Source: Liquidambar formosana (taxonomy: Eukaryota > Streptophyta > Magnoliopsida > Saxifragales > Altingiaceae). Taken from it: DNA of 64,000 nt. The notes beneath the pieces are model-generated. The model had not been told where the DNA came from, made no database searches, and worked only from the letters and a program-made list of their open reading frames with translations. Position 1 is the first letter of the stretch, and each line of letters starts with the position of its first letter. The translations under genes were made by a program, and so were the position numbers. The stretch is from positions 25,152,717 to 25,216,716 of the forward strand of contig CM077828.1 in assembly GCA_039720395.1 (NCBI GenBank), written 5' to 3'. This document shows, in pieces, positions 24,520-34,859 of the stretch.

Positions 24520-25640
24520 CCTGCAATCAACAAAATCCCTCATCAGAGGGCAGTTAGAGTGTATCTGGCCAAAACCTCTCCGATGCATAAGTCAGGTGAC
24601 TTGTTTTAGAGAAAGAGAGGTAAATGTACTAGGATTACCACGCGTCCTACCTTGATCAACGTTGATATTGTTATATTTATAGTAGGATGTAGATCTAACC
24701 ATGGTTTGGTTAGATAACGGCCTCGGTTAGGTTAAGTCTAATTTAGGTTAAGCCTATAACCATCTAACTAGGGTTGGCTGACCATGGTCAGGCTCGAATC
24801 ATAGTTTGGTTAACTGTGTGGCGTGCTTCTGTACGGAGCTCGAGTTATGGTTCAGTTCGGCCCATGTGGGATTGTCCGAATGTAGGCTTTTGGAGTGGCT
24901 CAAATGGTCTTCGAGATTGGGCCGTGTAAGAGTTTGGGCCATGAGCCCAAGATGGTGAATATCAGCTCGGGAACGACTATTGCAACCCCCCATTCTTATA
25001 AGCCCACCCCTTTCCTTTTAGTTTTTAAGATTTCATGAAAAATATAAAAGGTTTTTGCAAAAACCGATCACTTGGTCCACTAGAAAACATCATTTTGAAC
25101 AACTTTGTAGAAGAAAGTTTTTCCAAAATCTATGGTTTAGGTAGACTTTTTGGCAAAAAATGAAATAAAGGCTATAAATGGCTAAAAGGTATATTTAAAC
25201 GATAGATTTAGGAAAAACTTTCTTCTACAAAGTTGTTCAAAATGATGTTTTCTAGTGGATATGGTGGCCGGTTTTCATAAAAACTTTTTATATTTTGCAT
25301 AAAACCTTAAAAACTTAAAGGATAGGGCGTGGGGTAATAAGAATGGGGGGTTGCAATAGCCGTTCCTTATCAGCTCGCGTGGATCGGGCCATAGCTCGTG
25401 TGGATTGAGCAGATTGCAGCTCGCAGAGCTCGGCCCATGGTGAGCATGGAAATAGTTTGGGCCAGGTCATCGGGCCGTGCTATATTAGCTCAGCGAGATC
25501 AGGCTACGGCACGTTGTTCACGACTTGGGTTCTAGATATTTGGTGTAGCTCGACCCGTTGTGTGACAATTTGAGAACGGGCAGTGGGCTGTCCATTTCAC
25601 ATGCAACCATTCCCGTTCTGAGCTTGGAGCACGTGATCTT
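24520..25640. repeat. LTR-like dispersed repeat, copy 2, interrupted by a MITE
   Basis: This is collinear with the repeat at 9150-9750 through ACCTCTCCGATG, AACCATGGTTTGGTTAGATA, AGGGTTGGCTGACCATGGTC and later AGCTCG-rich sequence. It is split by the element at 24970-25367. The right part (25368-25640) is rich in CAGCTCG/AGCTCG. No coding frame of retrotransposon type is present, so a solo LTR is likely, but its ends are not resolved. Confidence 0.5.
24970..25367. mobile_element. Mutator-like MITE, nested in the LTR-like repeat
   Basis: The left end GGAACGACTATTGCAACCCC and the right end (reverse complement GGAACGGCTATTGCAACCCC) form nearly perfect inverted repeats. TATCAGCTCG flanks the element on both sides (24960-24969 and 25368-25377), a duplication of about 10 bp that fits the Mutator superfamily. 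Internally the arms are also largely complementary, for example AAGTTGTTCAAAATGATGTT near 25232 against its inverse near 25090. A diverged relative is at 2124-2510. Confidence 0.85.
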
Positions 25641-26743
25641 CCCACACAAAAGTATAGGTTAAAATGGTTCCACATGCATAGTTCAAACTGAGCCAAGAAT
25701 TTTCACCAATACTATTTAAAGAGAGAATGTTAAACTTTGAGCTGCATGTAATTAATCTTTGTAAAATTTTATAATCTATTGAATGACAGTGAATGCATCT
25801 TGGGACTTGTGCGATGTCAATGAAGTAGAAGCGAATTCGTCAATAAACCTTCACTAACCACCCTTCTATCTCTAATGTAGAAGAGAATTTGAGTGACATA
25901 GGTGGGGACACCTTTTTCATATCTTTCCTCTCTACACGTATATTTAAGGAGTTATCTCCTCCATTGTAAGAAGTCGAGTATTTCAATCTCTTTGTATTAT
26001 TAATTATACACATAATTAATTGTGAATTCTCTAAAACAATCGATATTATACAAACATAAAGAATTTTTAGACTTATGGAATAGCCATGGCCCCAAATAAC
26101 CAAATCCGTGCCCCCTTGAGCCTGATGGCATCTGACCCTCTTTTGTAAGGAGAGGTTTTAGAATTGAGTTCCAACTTCCAAGCCTAATGTACTGTTTCCT
26201 TATATACTGTATCATGATGATCTTATCTCCTCTCTCTCAAACCCCACCCTTTCCCTAAGAAAATTTTCCACAAGTTCAGTGCACTTGCCCTTCAGCTTTG
26301 CTGTCCATACCACCTACCTACCAAGCAGGCAAGCAATAAAGAATTTCTAGTATTAAAAATAGGTCATCGTCACATTGCTATGTTCTATAATCAATATGGC
26401 CTTATAATTGCTGCCAATCTGAGGCCTAGCGTGGCTCTCTCTAATAGTTCCCATTTTCAATTTCATACCTACTAACAAAATTTTAAACAACCAAAAAAAC
26501 ATTGGGACTCGCAATTTGATGCTTCTATTTCAGTAAATCATGTTTACAAGCCAAAGTATGTGATTATATATATAGGAGATATGATCACCTCTTCGGACAA
26601 TTGTTTTTCCAACATAGTCCATAGTTTGCCAATAGCCAAGCCATTAAACAAGGAGTAAATGCTTCAAAACATTGAACCAAGGTGACATAACAAACACCTT
26701 GATCTTCTAAATAAAACCCATAATCCAGACACACAAAGATTGA
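25641..26743. other. Intergenic, 3' flank of SDR gene A
   Basis: AT-rich sequence with no supported gene. Open frames at 25840-26103 and 26000-26215 (minus) overlap each other and show no recognisable domain. The part from about 26300 to 26470 resembles the 3' flanks of SDR genes B and C (attenuated motifs such as CATTGC and AGGCCTAGC), consistent with ancient duplication. Confidence 0.4.
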
Positions 26744-27541
26744 TTACCGTCCTAAGAACCCACCATCAACGACCAGATCATGTCCGGTGACAAAGGCAGA
26801 ATCATCAGATACAAGAAACAACACAGCATCTGCCACGTGAGTTGGTTTTATCAAAACCCCTTTCAAGCTAGGGTGCGGCTCACAAAACTTCTCAACTTGT
26901 TCCACGCTCATTTGAAGCGCGTTGCACATTAGCGGCGTCGCGATAGCATACGGTGACACCGAGTTCACCCTAATTCCATGCGCCCCAAGCTGGCGGCTCG
27001 CGGATCGGACCAACCCGAGCACCGCGTGCTTGGACATGAAGTAATCGGTCCACTTTTCTCCGCCGTAGCTCGCCGCCACGCTGGCGGTGCACACGATGCT
27101 CCCCTTCACGCGCCCTTCAACCATCGCGCGCGCTGCCTGCTTCACGCACGCAGCCATTCCACGTACGTTGACTGCGAGTAGACGATCAAAGGCCGACAAG
27201 TCAAGATCGAGGATGGTCTGATCGGAGCTGCTTAAGATCCCGGCATTGCTGAACATGATGTCGAGCTGGCCGTAAATCTGGACCGTCCGTTCCACCATGG
27301 ACTTGACTTGGTGTTCATCAGTGACGTCGCAGTGGATGTAGGTGCACCGGTGGGAGCCGATGGATGTGGCTACTTGTTGGCCTAGTTCGTCTTGGATATC
27401 GGCAATCACGATCGCGCGTGCACCATGATTGGCAAAAAGACGCGCTGTCGCCTCCCCAATGCCGCTTGCACCGCCGGTGATTATGGCTACTTTGCCTTCC
27501 AGTTTCTTCTTGCACACTGTGGACGTACTACTGTCTGTCAT
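26744..27541 (-). CDS. SDR110C short-chain dehydrogenase, array gene A
   Basis: A single uninterrupted frame of 265 residues starts at the ATG at 27541 (MTDSSTSTVCKKKLEGK). The frame is open further upstream but has no ATG there, only TTG. It is a classical SDR: TGGASGIG cofactor loop (about residues 23-30), acidic residue in IADIQD after the second strand, which favours NAD(H), FSNAG at the fourth strand, catalytic Ser in CTASV, and YFMSK (Y-x-x-x-K). The GQLDIMFSNAG segment and SKHAV place it in plant SDR110C, the group of ABA2, secoisolariciresinol, isopiperitenol and borneol dehydrogenases and nepetalactol synthases. The loop between Ser and Tyr reads VAASYGGEKWTD, different from genes B-F. 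Oxidoreduction of a terpenoid or phenolic alcohol is likely; the substrate is unknown. No introns are present. Confidence 0.92.
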   Translation of the reverse strand: MTDSSTSTVCKKKLEGKVAIITGGASGIGEATARLFANHGARAIVIADIQDELGQQVATSIGSHRCTYIHCDVTDEHQVKSMVERTVQIYGQLDIMFSNAGILSSSDQTILDLDLSAFDRLLAVNVRGMAACVKQAARAMVEGRVKGSIVCTASVAASYGGEKWTDYFMSKHAVLGLVRSASRQLGAHGIRVNSVSPYAIATPLMCNALQMSVEQVEKFCEPHPSLKGVLIKPTHVADAVLFLVSDDSAFVTGHDLVVDGGFLGR

Positions 27542-27606
27542 TTTGAACCACACAATAGAGAAGATGGAGAAGATGGCGTTTGTCTTCTCTTCCAAGAAAA
27601 TGGTCG

Positions 27607-27613
27607 TCTTATA
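27607..27613 (-). promoter_or_regulatory. Candidate TATA box of SDR A
   Basis: On the minus strand CCTATAAGACGAC lies about 66-72 bases before the ATG. The same motif at the same spacing occurs upstream of gene B (32562-32568), and a related CTACATAAGGACC occurs before D and E. Confidence 0.5.
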
Positions 27614-28077
27614 GGATTAAGTCCTTAACTTTAGGGTAACTTTGAATCACACAGTAGAGAAGACAGAGAAAAGACCTTTTGTCTTCTCTAGCATCAGCAG
27701 AGGAGCGGAACTACAGAGAGAAGGGGGTTATTTTCAAATTGGAGTGCCAAAATGTCCTCTTATCCACCGTCTCCGGCCTTCCCTATGATTTCACTTCGTA
27801 AAGAAAGGAGGAAGTGAATAAGAAAGCTGAAATTGTTTTGGGTTGTTTCGAGGGAACCCAAGTCCTTCGGTAACAGTGTTTACAAATAATTCAACAAGAC
27901 AGGTTTTTATTGATAAGCAACTTTCTTAAATACAAATATTCCTAACTTTAACCTGCAAATTTCTAACAATAAAATAAGCAACTAAAGCAAAAAAATAAAA
28001 AGACATAACAACTTGAACTCTTAATAAGTAACTAAGCTAGAAAACAGGCAGACATAATAATTTGCTAACAACCACCA
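27614..28077. other. Upstream region of SDR A
   Basis: This stretch contains a second copy of the leader-like sequence ACACAGTAGAGAAGA (about 27647-27662), which also occurs just before the ATGs of A and B. This suggests a local duplication. No gene is seen. Confidence 0.4.
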
Positions 28078-28369
28078 TGTTGTGGTATGTGGAGTTTGAT
28101 GATATTGGTTAGCAGGATTAGCCGGATGGTTTGGGGGGCGGGATCCCTAAGGGGGTTCGGGTGTTATTTAAGGGGGTTGGCCGTCAAAAGATTTTATATC
28201 TTGTATTCTCTTTTTCGCATAAGAGTATAGTGAAATTGGTGTGTGTACCGTGGACGTACCTCAACTAGAGAAAATCACGTAAATTTCTGTATTCTTGTTT
28301 CTTTAATCCTTTATTTCTTTTCTTGTTAATAGCTGTATGTGTGGTAGAAAAGGTTAATTTCTCCTGACA
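28078..28369. mobile_element. Probable Copia-type solo LTR
   Basis: A 292-base unit begins TGTTGTGG and ends CCTGACA. It is flanked by CACCA and CACTA, a 5-bp duplication with one mismatch. Internally it has ATAAGAGTATAGTGAAAT, then TACCGTGGACGTACC and a T-rich stretch, typical of the U3/R region of Copia LTRs. No second LTR or internal region is nearby, so it is a solo LTR. Confidence 0.65.
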
Positions 28370-28394
28370 CACTACAGACCCACAGAAACACGAG

Positions 28395-28817
28395 CCTAAC
28401 ATCATGTTAAAGGAAGCCCCCCCCCCCCTTTTTTTTTAGAATACTTTCAGAATGCACATGCCAAACGGAGCCTTAATTAATTAATTAATTAATATTTTTT
28501 GGAGCATAAATAAATCCGTGAAAGAGACAAAGAATAAAGCCTTTTTTTTTTTTGGGGACAATGCTAGGGGTCCAAATTCGGGAGGGTTTCACGTGCAACG
28601 GGTCTTATTTTTTGTGTCTATTTGGAAATCCCGAATTTGGGACCCATCCCAATATATATATATTTTTTGTTATTATTTTAGAATACTTTACGCTTGCGTT
28701 AGCTAAAATCAATGCTGATTTTTGTTTTTGAAAGCAAGAAAACTACTTTGAAATGCATGTCAATGGTGGAGAGAGAGAAGGGTGGGGATATTTGTTTTGA
28801 AGTTAATTATTTACAGC
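28395..28817. other. Intergenic with simple repeats
   Basis: A C run next to T (about 28418-28437), a (TTAA)n run near 28472-28491 and a short (AT)n near 28650-28661 are present. No gene is supported. Confidence 0.4.
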
Positions 28818-29030
28818 AAATTTGGATTCGCTGCTCGGCCAAATACAGTGCTTGGCACTTGGATGCGTGACACATCATCCCGTGAGATTATACATATTTG
28901 TGACACATCTTCAAATGAAATTTGGTCTATGTGTGACACATGACCATAGATTTGTTGTGCTCACTAGATGATGTGTCACGCATCCAAAAGTGCCAAGTAT
29001 CGTGCTTTAGCCAATTAAGCAGCAAATCTA
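28818..29030. mobile_element. MITE with long inverted repeats
   Basis: The left arm has GCTGCTCGGCCAA, GCTTGGCACTTGGATGCG and TGACACATCATC. The right arm has the same blocks inverted (GATGATGTGTCACGCATCC, AAGTGCCAAG, GCAGCAAATC). The element is about 210 bp with no coding capacity. Target duplication is not resolved. Confidence 0.75.
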
Positions 29031-29399
29031 GGTCCATTTAAAAATATGGAGATTGCATCTATTGTTGTTAACAAGTAATAAGATGTTGAATTCTGTTTCC
29101 CCTTGGTGGTGTTGTGAGCTTGCTGTTTTGTTGCTTAATTTATTAATAAAGCTTCTTTTTCTTTTGCTGATAAAAGTAAATAAATAAACAAGATAGTGAA
29201 AGAATCAATAAATATAATATAATGGAATAATCCACCATCCAAGTAAAAAAAAAAAATCTTAAATATAATTAATTGTATTTACTATTTAGAATGTTCTGTT
29301 AATCCTATATATTATTTTATTACGGAGTTATATAAATTTACAGTATTATGCAAGGTAGGTCTTAGAGCTCACTCCAAGAAACTCAATCCATTCCAAGAT

Positions 29400-29870
29400 T
29401 AATTCTGTTATGCACCATTGGCAGGAGTCCAAAAGAAATTCATCCCCAAGCCTTCTCCGAGATGTGAAATTTTCATTCAAAGAAATTCAGCAATAAAATT
29501 GGCAAGGGATCAAAGGCCATCCATCCCAAAACCTAAAATCCAAGGCCTGAGATTTAGAAAGCACATTGACCTCAACTTATGCTTTCACTTTTGCATACTT
29601 GAAAATACCTCTAAGTCCATAAATTCCATCCCCATATTTGAACATAAGATAGGACTATTGTGGAGGCTTTCATGAATATATTTGTTTGCAATATCTTTAA
29701 CTTAGGAGCTTTAATCAATGGTCCTTGAATCTCATGACATAGTTTCTGGGGCTCATTCACATATTTCATGTGTTCACCTGTGGGTTTTCCTTCGACTACG
29801 TATTGCAGCTCTTCCAAGACAAGGTAATGGCCCAAAAGGTACATTCTTCTAGCTGAAACTGATTCCACCA
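29400..29870. repeat. Duplicated block T, copy 1 (possible gene fragment)
   Basis: This block is repeated at 36260-36775. Both copies share AATTCATCCCCAAGCCTTCT, GATGTGAAATTTTCATTCAA and GACTACGTAT or AACTACGTAT, and end near CTCTTCCAAGACAAGGTAAT. On the plus strand both stay open through a stretch with QRPSIPKPKI, then HIDLNLCFHFCIL and NTSKSINS. On the minus strand both keep GHYLVLEEL followed by YVVEGKP. I do not recognise the source gene, so no function is given. Confidence 0.6.
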
Positions 29871-29962
29871 ATTAAATATTTGGAAAAACCAATTTCCCAA
29901 GACATTTTGAAACCATAATACAAACCCACAATTTATCTCACATCATATTATCTATCCAAGCC

Positions 29963-30292
29963 CTAGATTTTAGATATGTGGGGAAAAAAAAAATACAAAG
30001 GTACTAAAATGCTTTGATCCATAGAAGAAGAGTGCAAGGTTAAAAAAGGAATCAATTTATGGAGAAGGGTAAGAATAGAAGAAAACAGAACCAATGGACA
30101 TGGAGATAAAAACTGACCCAATTGACTATTGAGATTGGAGTTGAGGCGCTGAGCAGTCTCAATGGCGAAGGTTGTCAGCAAAAACTGACCTTCCCAATGT
30201 GAAGATGGAGCTCCCACCAGACATCGATATTCAATACAAATATCCCTATCAACTGCTGTGTGTTGAACTTGGCACCCTTCTTCTGTCGCCAA
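29963..30292 (-). other. Unidentified minus-strand open stretch
   Basis: An open stretch encodes ATEEGCQVQHTAVDRDIC and continues for about 60 more plausible residues before becoming low in complexity. It has no ATG in a convincing context and no domain I recognise. It adjoins block T and could be part of the same decayed gene, or chance. Confidence 0.25.
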
Positions 30293-30339
30293 ATACTTGA
30301 AAAAAAAAAAGAAGAAAAAAATGGGAAAAAAAAAAGGTT

Positions 30340-31663
30340 TTTGCTAACAAAGTACCCTTAAACCCTCTTTTTAGTAAACACCCTTTATTAGATTCTTCTG
30401 ATTTTAATAGACACCATTTAAACCCTCTTTTTAAAAATAAAATAAAAATTATAAAGAAAGTGATAACAACGCTTTCTACTTTATTGAATGGCGTTATTAA
30501 TGACGCTTTCATCTTTTTTTTTCTTTTTTTCTTTTTTTTTTTCTTTTTTTTTTTTTTGGGTTTTGAGTTTTTGGTTTTTGGTTTTTATACAACCATATTT
30601 AATATTTTACATTTTTTATGTCAAAACTATATTTCGTACTTTTTTATTTTTTTTAATTTTTTGGAAATATAAAATTCATTAGAAAAGAAAATTCTTGCAT
30701 CTCAAAATACAAAGTTTTCTTAAATCATCTATATATTTACAGTGTTTAAATGTGCTATTAATCGTATCTAGACCTCTCCTGTCATTAGTTTCTCAACGGT
30801 GAGAGAACTATTGTGGTAACGCCCAAATAAGATCTCCACGAGCGGTTGCCCCCTTCTACCATTTTTGCTTATAAAACAAGATCAATATTGTACTCCATAA
30901 TATGGATAAATGGAAAGGATTCTCTGGCATTTAGAGAGGCCATGGACCCTAGCTAGTACCCCCTCCTAGCTTGACAGCTTAGCCATGTTGAATTTTAATT
31001 TCTATTTGATAAATTAGTTATAATAATTAATAAGTTAGTAATAGCATCAATGTATCAAAACAACTTTTGATAGTCATCAAACCATTGTCACATTCCTACC
31101 ATGAAATAAAGAATTTCTACTTAAAAAAGGATCATTGCCTCATATATTCAGCTTGTTCTATAACCCAGACGGCCTTTAGTTGCAGCCAATTTGAGGCCTA
31201 TCTCTAATAACATCATTTCAATTTCAATCTACTAAAAAAAAGAAAAATCGTAATCACCGGAAATTTTTTATAAATAATGTTTACAAAACAAAGCATAATC
31301 ACAGAGCATAATAATTTGACCCCCCCCCCCCCCCCATTCGATATTTCTATTTTTAATAAATCATGTTTAGAAAACAAAGCTTAAATATATGAGATAGTAC
31401 CACCACAAACACCTTTATTTTTTTAAAATAGTTGAAAATTTTCCAATAACCAAGCAAATTTGATTAACTCAAATGCTTCAAATTGACAAATGAAAATTAC
31501 ATAATGTGTAAGTAAGGATCCCGATCTCTATTGCAACAAATGGTTTAATAAAATATAAACCGTATATGATATGGCAATGGACAGTTTAATAAAATCTGAA
31601 CCATTCATATCAAGTAGGTCTCCCATAATGGTGAGTCACCGGTGGTATGAACCTCTTTCCCTT
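30340..31663. repeat. Segmental duplication block P, copy 1 (3' flank of SDR B)
   Basis: This block recurs at 38930-40424 (3' of gene C) and, truncated, at 47883-48540. Shared landmarks are AAACACCCTTTATTAG, TTATAAAG-AAGTG-TAACA, TAATGACGCTTTCA, a T-rich run, TTATGTCAAAACTATATTTC and, near the gene, AATAAATCATGTTTAGAAAA. A C run (31321-31335) is present only in this copy. No gene other than the flanking SDR is seen. Confidence 0.85.
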
Positions 31664-32494
31664 CTAAATAGAATCCTTCTCACCAATCCAAGGTAGACTG
31701 CCTTTGAAGCCACCATCAACGGCCATATCATGTCCATTGACAAAGGCAGAATCATCAGATGCAAGAAATAACACAGCATCTGCCACATCTTTGGTTTTCA
31801 GCACCACCCCTTTCAAGCTCGTGAACGGCTCATACGCCTTCCCAATTTGCTCCACGTCCGTCAACTGAAGGGAGTGGCATGCCATCGGAGTCGCCACCGC
31901 GTACGGCGACACCGAGTTCACCCTAATTCCATGCTCCCCGAGCTGCCGGCTCGCCGATCGCATCAGCCCAAGCACCGCGTGCTTTGACATGACGTAATCG
32001 GTCCGCCGGTCGCCGCCATGACGAGCCACAACGCTGGCGGTGCACACGATGCTGCCCTTCACGCGCCCTTCAACCATCACGCGCCCTGCATGCTTCACGC
32101 ACGCTGCCATTCCACGTACGTTGACTGCGAATAGACGATCAAAGGCCGACAAGTCAAGATCGAGAATGGTCTGATCGGAGCTGCTGACGATTCCGGCGTT
32201 GCTGAACATAATGTCGAGCTGGCCGTAAATCTCGACCGTCTGTTCCACCATGGATTTGACTTGGTGCTCATCAGTAACATCACAGTGGATGTAGGTGCAC
32301 CGGTGGGAGCCGATGGATGTGGCTACTTGTTGGCCTAATTCGTCTTGGATATCGGCGATCACAACCGCACGTGCACCATGATCGGCCAAGAGACGTACGG
32401 TGGCCTCCCCGATGCCGCTTGCACCACCGGTGATAATGGCTACTTTGCCTTCCAGTTTCATCTTGCACACGGTGGACGTACTACTGTCTGTCAT
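31664..32494 (-). CDS. SDR110C short-chain dehydrogenase, array gene B
   Basis: This single-exon gene of 276 residues starts at the ATG at 32494 (MTDSSTSTVCKMKLEGK). The frame upstream has only GTG before this ATG. Motifs are TGGASGIG, IADIQD, FSNAG, catalytic Ser in CTASV and YVMSK. It shares the extended C-terminus GSLPWIGEKDSI with gene C (GSLPWIGKKDSI) and differs from C at about 16 of 276 residues by eye. Several differences cluster in the loop before the catalytic Tyr (VVARHGGDRRTDYV here). Both flanks are duplicated around gene C, so B and C are the products of a recent segmental duplication. A TATA-like CCTATAAG lies about 70 bases upstream. Same family and caveats on substrate as gene A. 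Confidence 0.93.
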   Translation of the reverse strand: MTDSSTSTVCKMKLEGKVAIITGGASGIGEATVRLLADHGARAVVIADIQDELGQQVATSIGSHRCTYIHCDVTDEHQVKSMVEQTVEIYGQLDIMFSNAGIVSSSDQTILDLDLSAFDRLFAVNVRGMAACVKHAGRVMVEGRVKGSIVCTASVVARHGGDRRTDYVMSKHAVLGLMRSASRQLGEHGIRVNSVSPYAVATPMACHSLQLTDVEQIGKAYEPFTSLKGVVLKTKDVADAVLFLASDDSAFVNGHDMAVDGGFKGSLPWIGEKDSI

Positions 32495-32561
32495 TTTGAA
32501 CCACACAGTAGAGAAGATGGAGAAGATGGCTTTGTGTCTTCTCTTCCAAGAAAATGGGTCG

Positions 32562-32568
32562 TCTTATA
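32562..32568 (-). promoter_or_regulatory. Candidate TATA box of SDR B
   Basis: CCTATAAGACGACC on the minus strand lies about 70 bases before the ATG, in the same position as in gene A. The aligned segment of gene C lacks it. Confidence 0.5.
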
Positions 32569-32599
32569 GGATTAAAGTCCTTCACTTTAGGGTAACTTT

Positions 32600-33894
32600 A
32601 TTACTGCAAATCATCCTCTTTTTTTCCTTCTTTTCTTTATTATTATTTGTCCCCAGTACTACTGCATGGACCAATTCTTTGAGAAGATTCCGTGAGATCA
32701 TTCAAAAAAATATCATTTATTCATATGCCCTTTTAAAATTGCTTTTTAAGCAAAAAATCAAGATTTGAAATCCAGTCTTAAGTTAGTAGGATAAAACTAC
32801 TTAATTTTTAAAAATCCAAGCCCTATATCTAATTCAAAATCTACTTAAAATCATTAAAAATCCAACTAATCTTATAAAAATAACTAGTTAATCAAAACCT
32901 AGTTAATCTAGTTAAAGTTTTAACGAGTGTCTTTTTTTTTTTTTTTTTTTTTTTTGGTAAAGGACTAAATAAAAAATTTTAGGTTGGGAGCTTTTGGCTA
33001 AAATTTAGTTAAATTTTTCAAGTTTTTTAAAAATCAAAGGTAAAAATTAAAGCTCTAAAATCTAGTTAAAACTTTAACTAGATTTTGAAAAAAAAAAAAA
33101 AAAAAATTCCTAGGTTGGGGACTTTTAACTAAAATCTAGTTAAAATATCGAAATAACAATATTTTTCATAAAAAAAATAAAAAAAGTAAAAAGAAACTTA
33201 ATCCAACCAACTAGCGGCCAAAAAGAAAAGGGAAGAAGCAATAGGTGAACCTAGGTTGGTGCTTTAAGCTAAAATCTAGTTAAAAATTAGAAATAACAAT
33301 ATTTTTCAAAACAAAGTGAACTTGATCCAACCAACCAGTAGTCAAAAGAAGAAGAAGAAGAAGAAGAAGAAGAATCGATAGCAGATGAACCCGTCCATCA
33401 GATTGGTTGCACATTAAGAGTCGAGAACCTTAACTAGTCAAGCTTCAACTAGATTTGAATGGGGAAAAAGGAGGAGAGAGAGAAGAGAAGAAAATATGGT
33501 ATTAAGCCAGATCCAAAATTAAAAGTGAGAAGAAGATAGATGAGTAAAAGTAATTTTTTGGGGAAAGGGAGTTTCGTATCAGATAAGGGAGGGGGAGAAA
33601 GAAAAGAGAGAAAAAGTGTGATAAGGGAAGGGAAAAAGAGACGAGAGAGAAAGAGAGAGGGAGAGAAAAGGTGTCTGAAAAGGAAAAGAGAGAAAAAAAA
33701 ATCACTGCCTTAGTAATGGTGATACTCTCTCAACTCACGATTGGCTCATATGAGTGGTCCTATTTGGTATTTTCCTATTTGTCCCTCTTTACCACCTAAA
33801 CCAACTATCTTTATTTATTTATTTTCCTAAACGAGAAATAAAAAAAACGAATTGAACGTGTTACTCCTACATAATAACTTTCCTAGCTAATGTC
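32600..33894. other. 5' flank of SDR B with repetitive insert
   Basis: About 32720-33770 has no counterpart upstream of gene C. It holds repeated AAATCTAGTTAAA-type motifs (about 32880, 33060, 33135, 33270), a T run (32931-32955), an A run (33089-33105) and a (AAG)n run (33346-33372). From about 33780 the sequence matches the C flank again (CCCTCTTTACCACC, CAACTAT). No gene is supported; the purine-rich minus-strand frame at 33502-33705 is low complexity. Confidence 0.45.
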
Positions 33895-34330
33895 TAGGGG
33901 TGCAAGAAAACCAACCAAACTGGACCGGATCGAACTGATTTATCGGTTTTTGATCGGTATTTTAACTAACATCGGGTGGTTCGGTTTAAGATTTTATGTT
34001 TTTACGATTCCAGTTTAGTGTCGGTTTAGATAAAAGGAAACCAATTAAACTAAACTGAATCAATTTTTTTATGTTATTTTTTAAACTTAAACGATGTCAT
34101 TTTATGTCCCTACTATATATACATAACAGTTAACCACTTAACCCTAATCCCTAATTTTCCCCCTTCGTTCGATCACCCCCACCCACACCAGGCCTCAGCG
34201 CCATTAACACCCACCCTACCTTCTCTTTGTGTCTCACTCTCCGGTGCACCAGATTGATGGCGGCGAGCATCTTAAGGTATCTTCTCTCTTAAACCCTCGT
34301 TTTCTGTCTCTCTCTCTCTCCCTCTCTCTC

Positions 34331-34369
<39 letters not shown>

Positions 34370-34519
34370 CCTAATCTTTCATTCTCTTTCAATCATAGGC
34401 CATATTCATCGTTGTCGACCCGTCGAGGTCTTTGTTGACCTGTCGGGGTCTTCTTCTTACCCTAGTCCCTACTCTTAGTCTAGCTTTCTCTCCCCCTCTC
34501 TTGTTCTCTAGTTCTGTAT

Positions 34520-34560
<41 letters not shown>

Positions 34561-34791
34561 AACCAAATTGCATGTTTGATTAATTTAGTTTTTTGTGCTA
34601 ATTAGATCAAGAAAAGAGGAGTTTCAATTCAATTTTGGTGGAACCGAAAACCACACCAATCAAATTTGGTTGGTGTAGGATAAGTGGTATTCGTGTTGGT
34701 GCGATTTCAATTTGGTCATTACTGAAACCGAAATGATTAGTTTAGTGGAAAACCTCTTCAAACCGTCCAAACCGCACTGACTTGCACCCTA
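33895..34791. mobile_element. hAT-like element with TAGGGGTGCAA termini
   Basis: The left end TAGGGGTGCAAG and the right end (reverse complement TAGGGTGCAAG) form short inverted repeats. Flanks CTAATGTC (33887-33894) and CTGATGAC (34792-34799) match at 6 of 8 bases, the target length of hAT elements. The subterminal parts carry many CGG-TT and AACCG motifs in opposite orientation. The interior has CT-rich, (TG)n and (TA)n tracts (34309-34369, 34521-34557). It lies inside the duplicated 5' flank of SDR B and is absent from the C flank. Confidence 0.7.
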
Positions 34792-34859
34792 CTGATGACC
34801 CCCGTAGACCTAATGGTGCCAACATAGTGGCAATTGTAACACAAATCTAAGTTATTTGT

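Noticed and set aside
27542..27595. N-terminal extension of SDR A (possible targeting peptide upstream of MTDSS)
   Set aside because: The in-frame upstream start would be TTG, not ATG, in a plant nuclear gene. All of A-E share the MTDSS/MTE start, and the corresponding extensions in B-E also begin with GTG or TTG.
31321..31335. Poly-C tracts here and at 15885, 52661 and 63938 as functional elements
   Set aside because: Homopolymer runs of this kind are best explained as microsatellites or assembly artefacts. The paralogous site 3' of gene C lacks the run with no other change.
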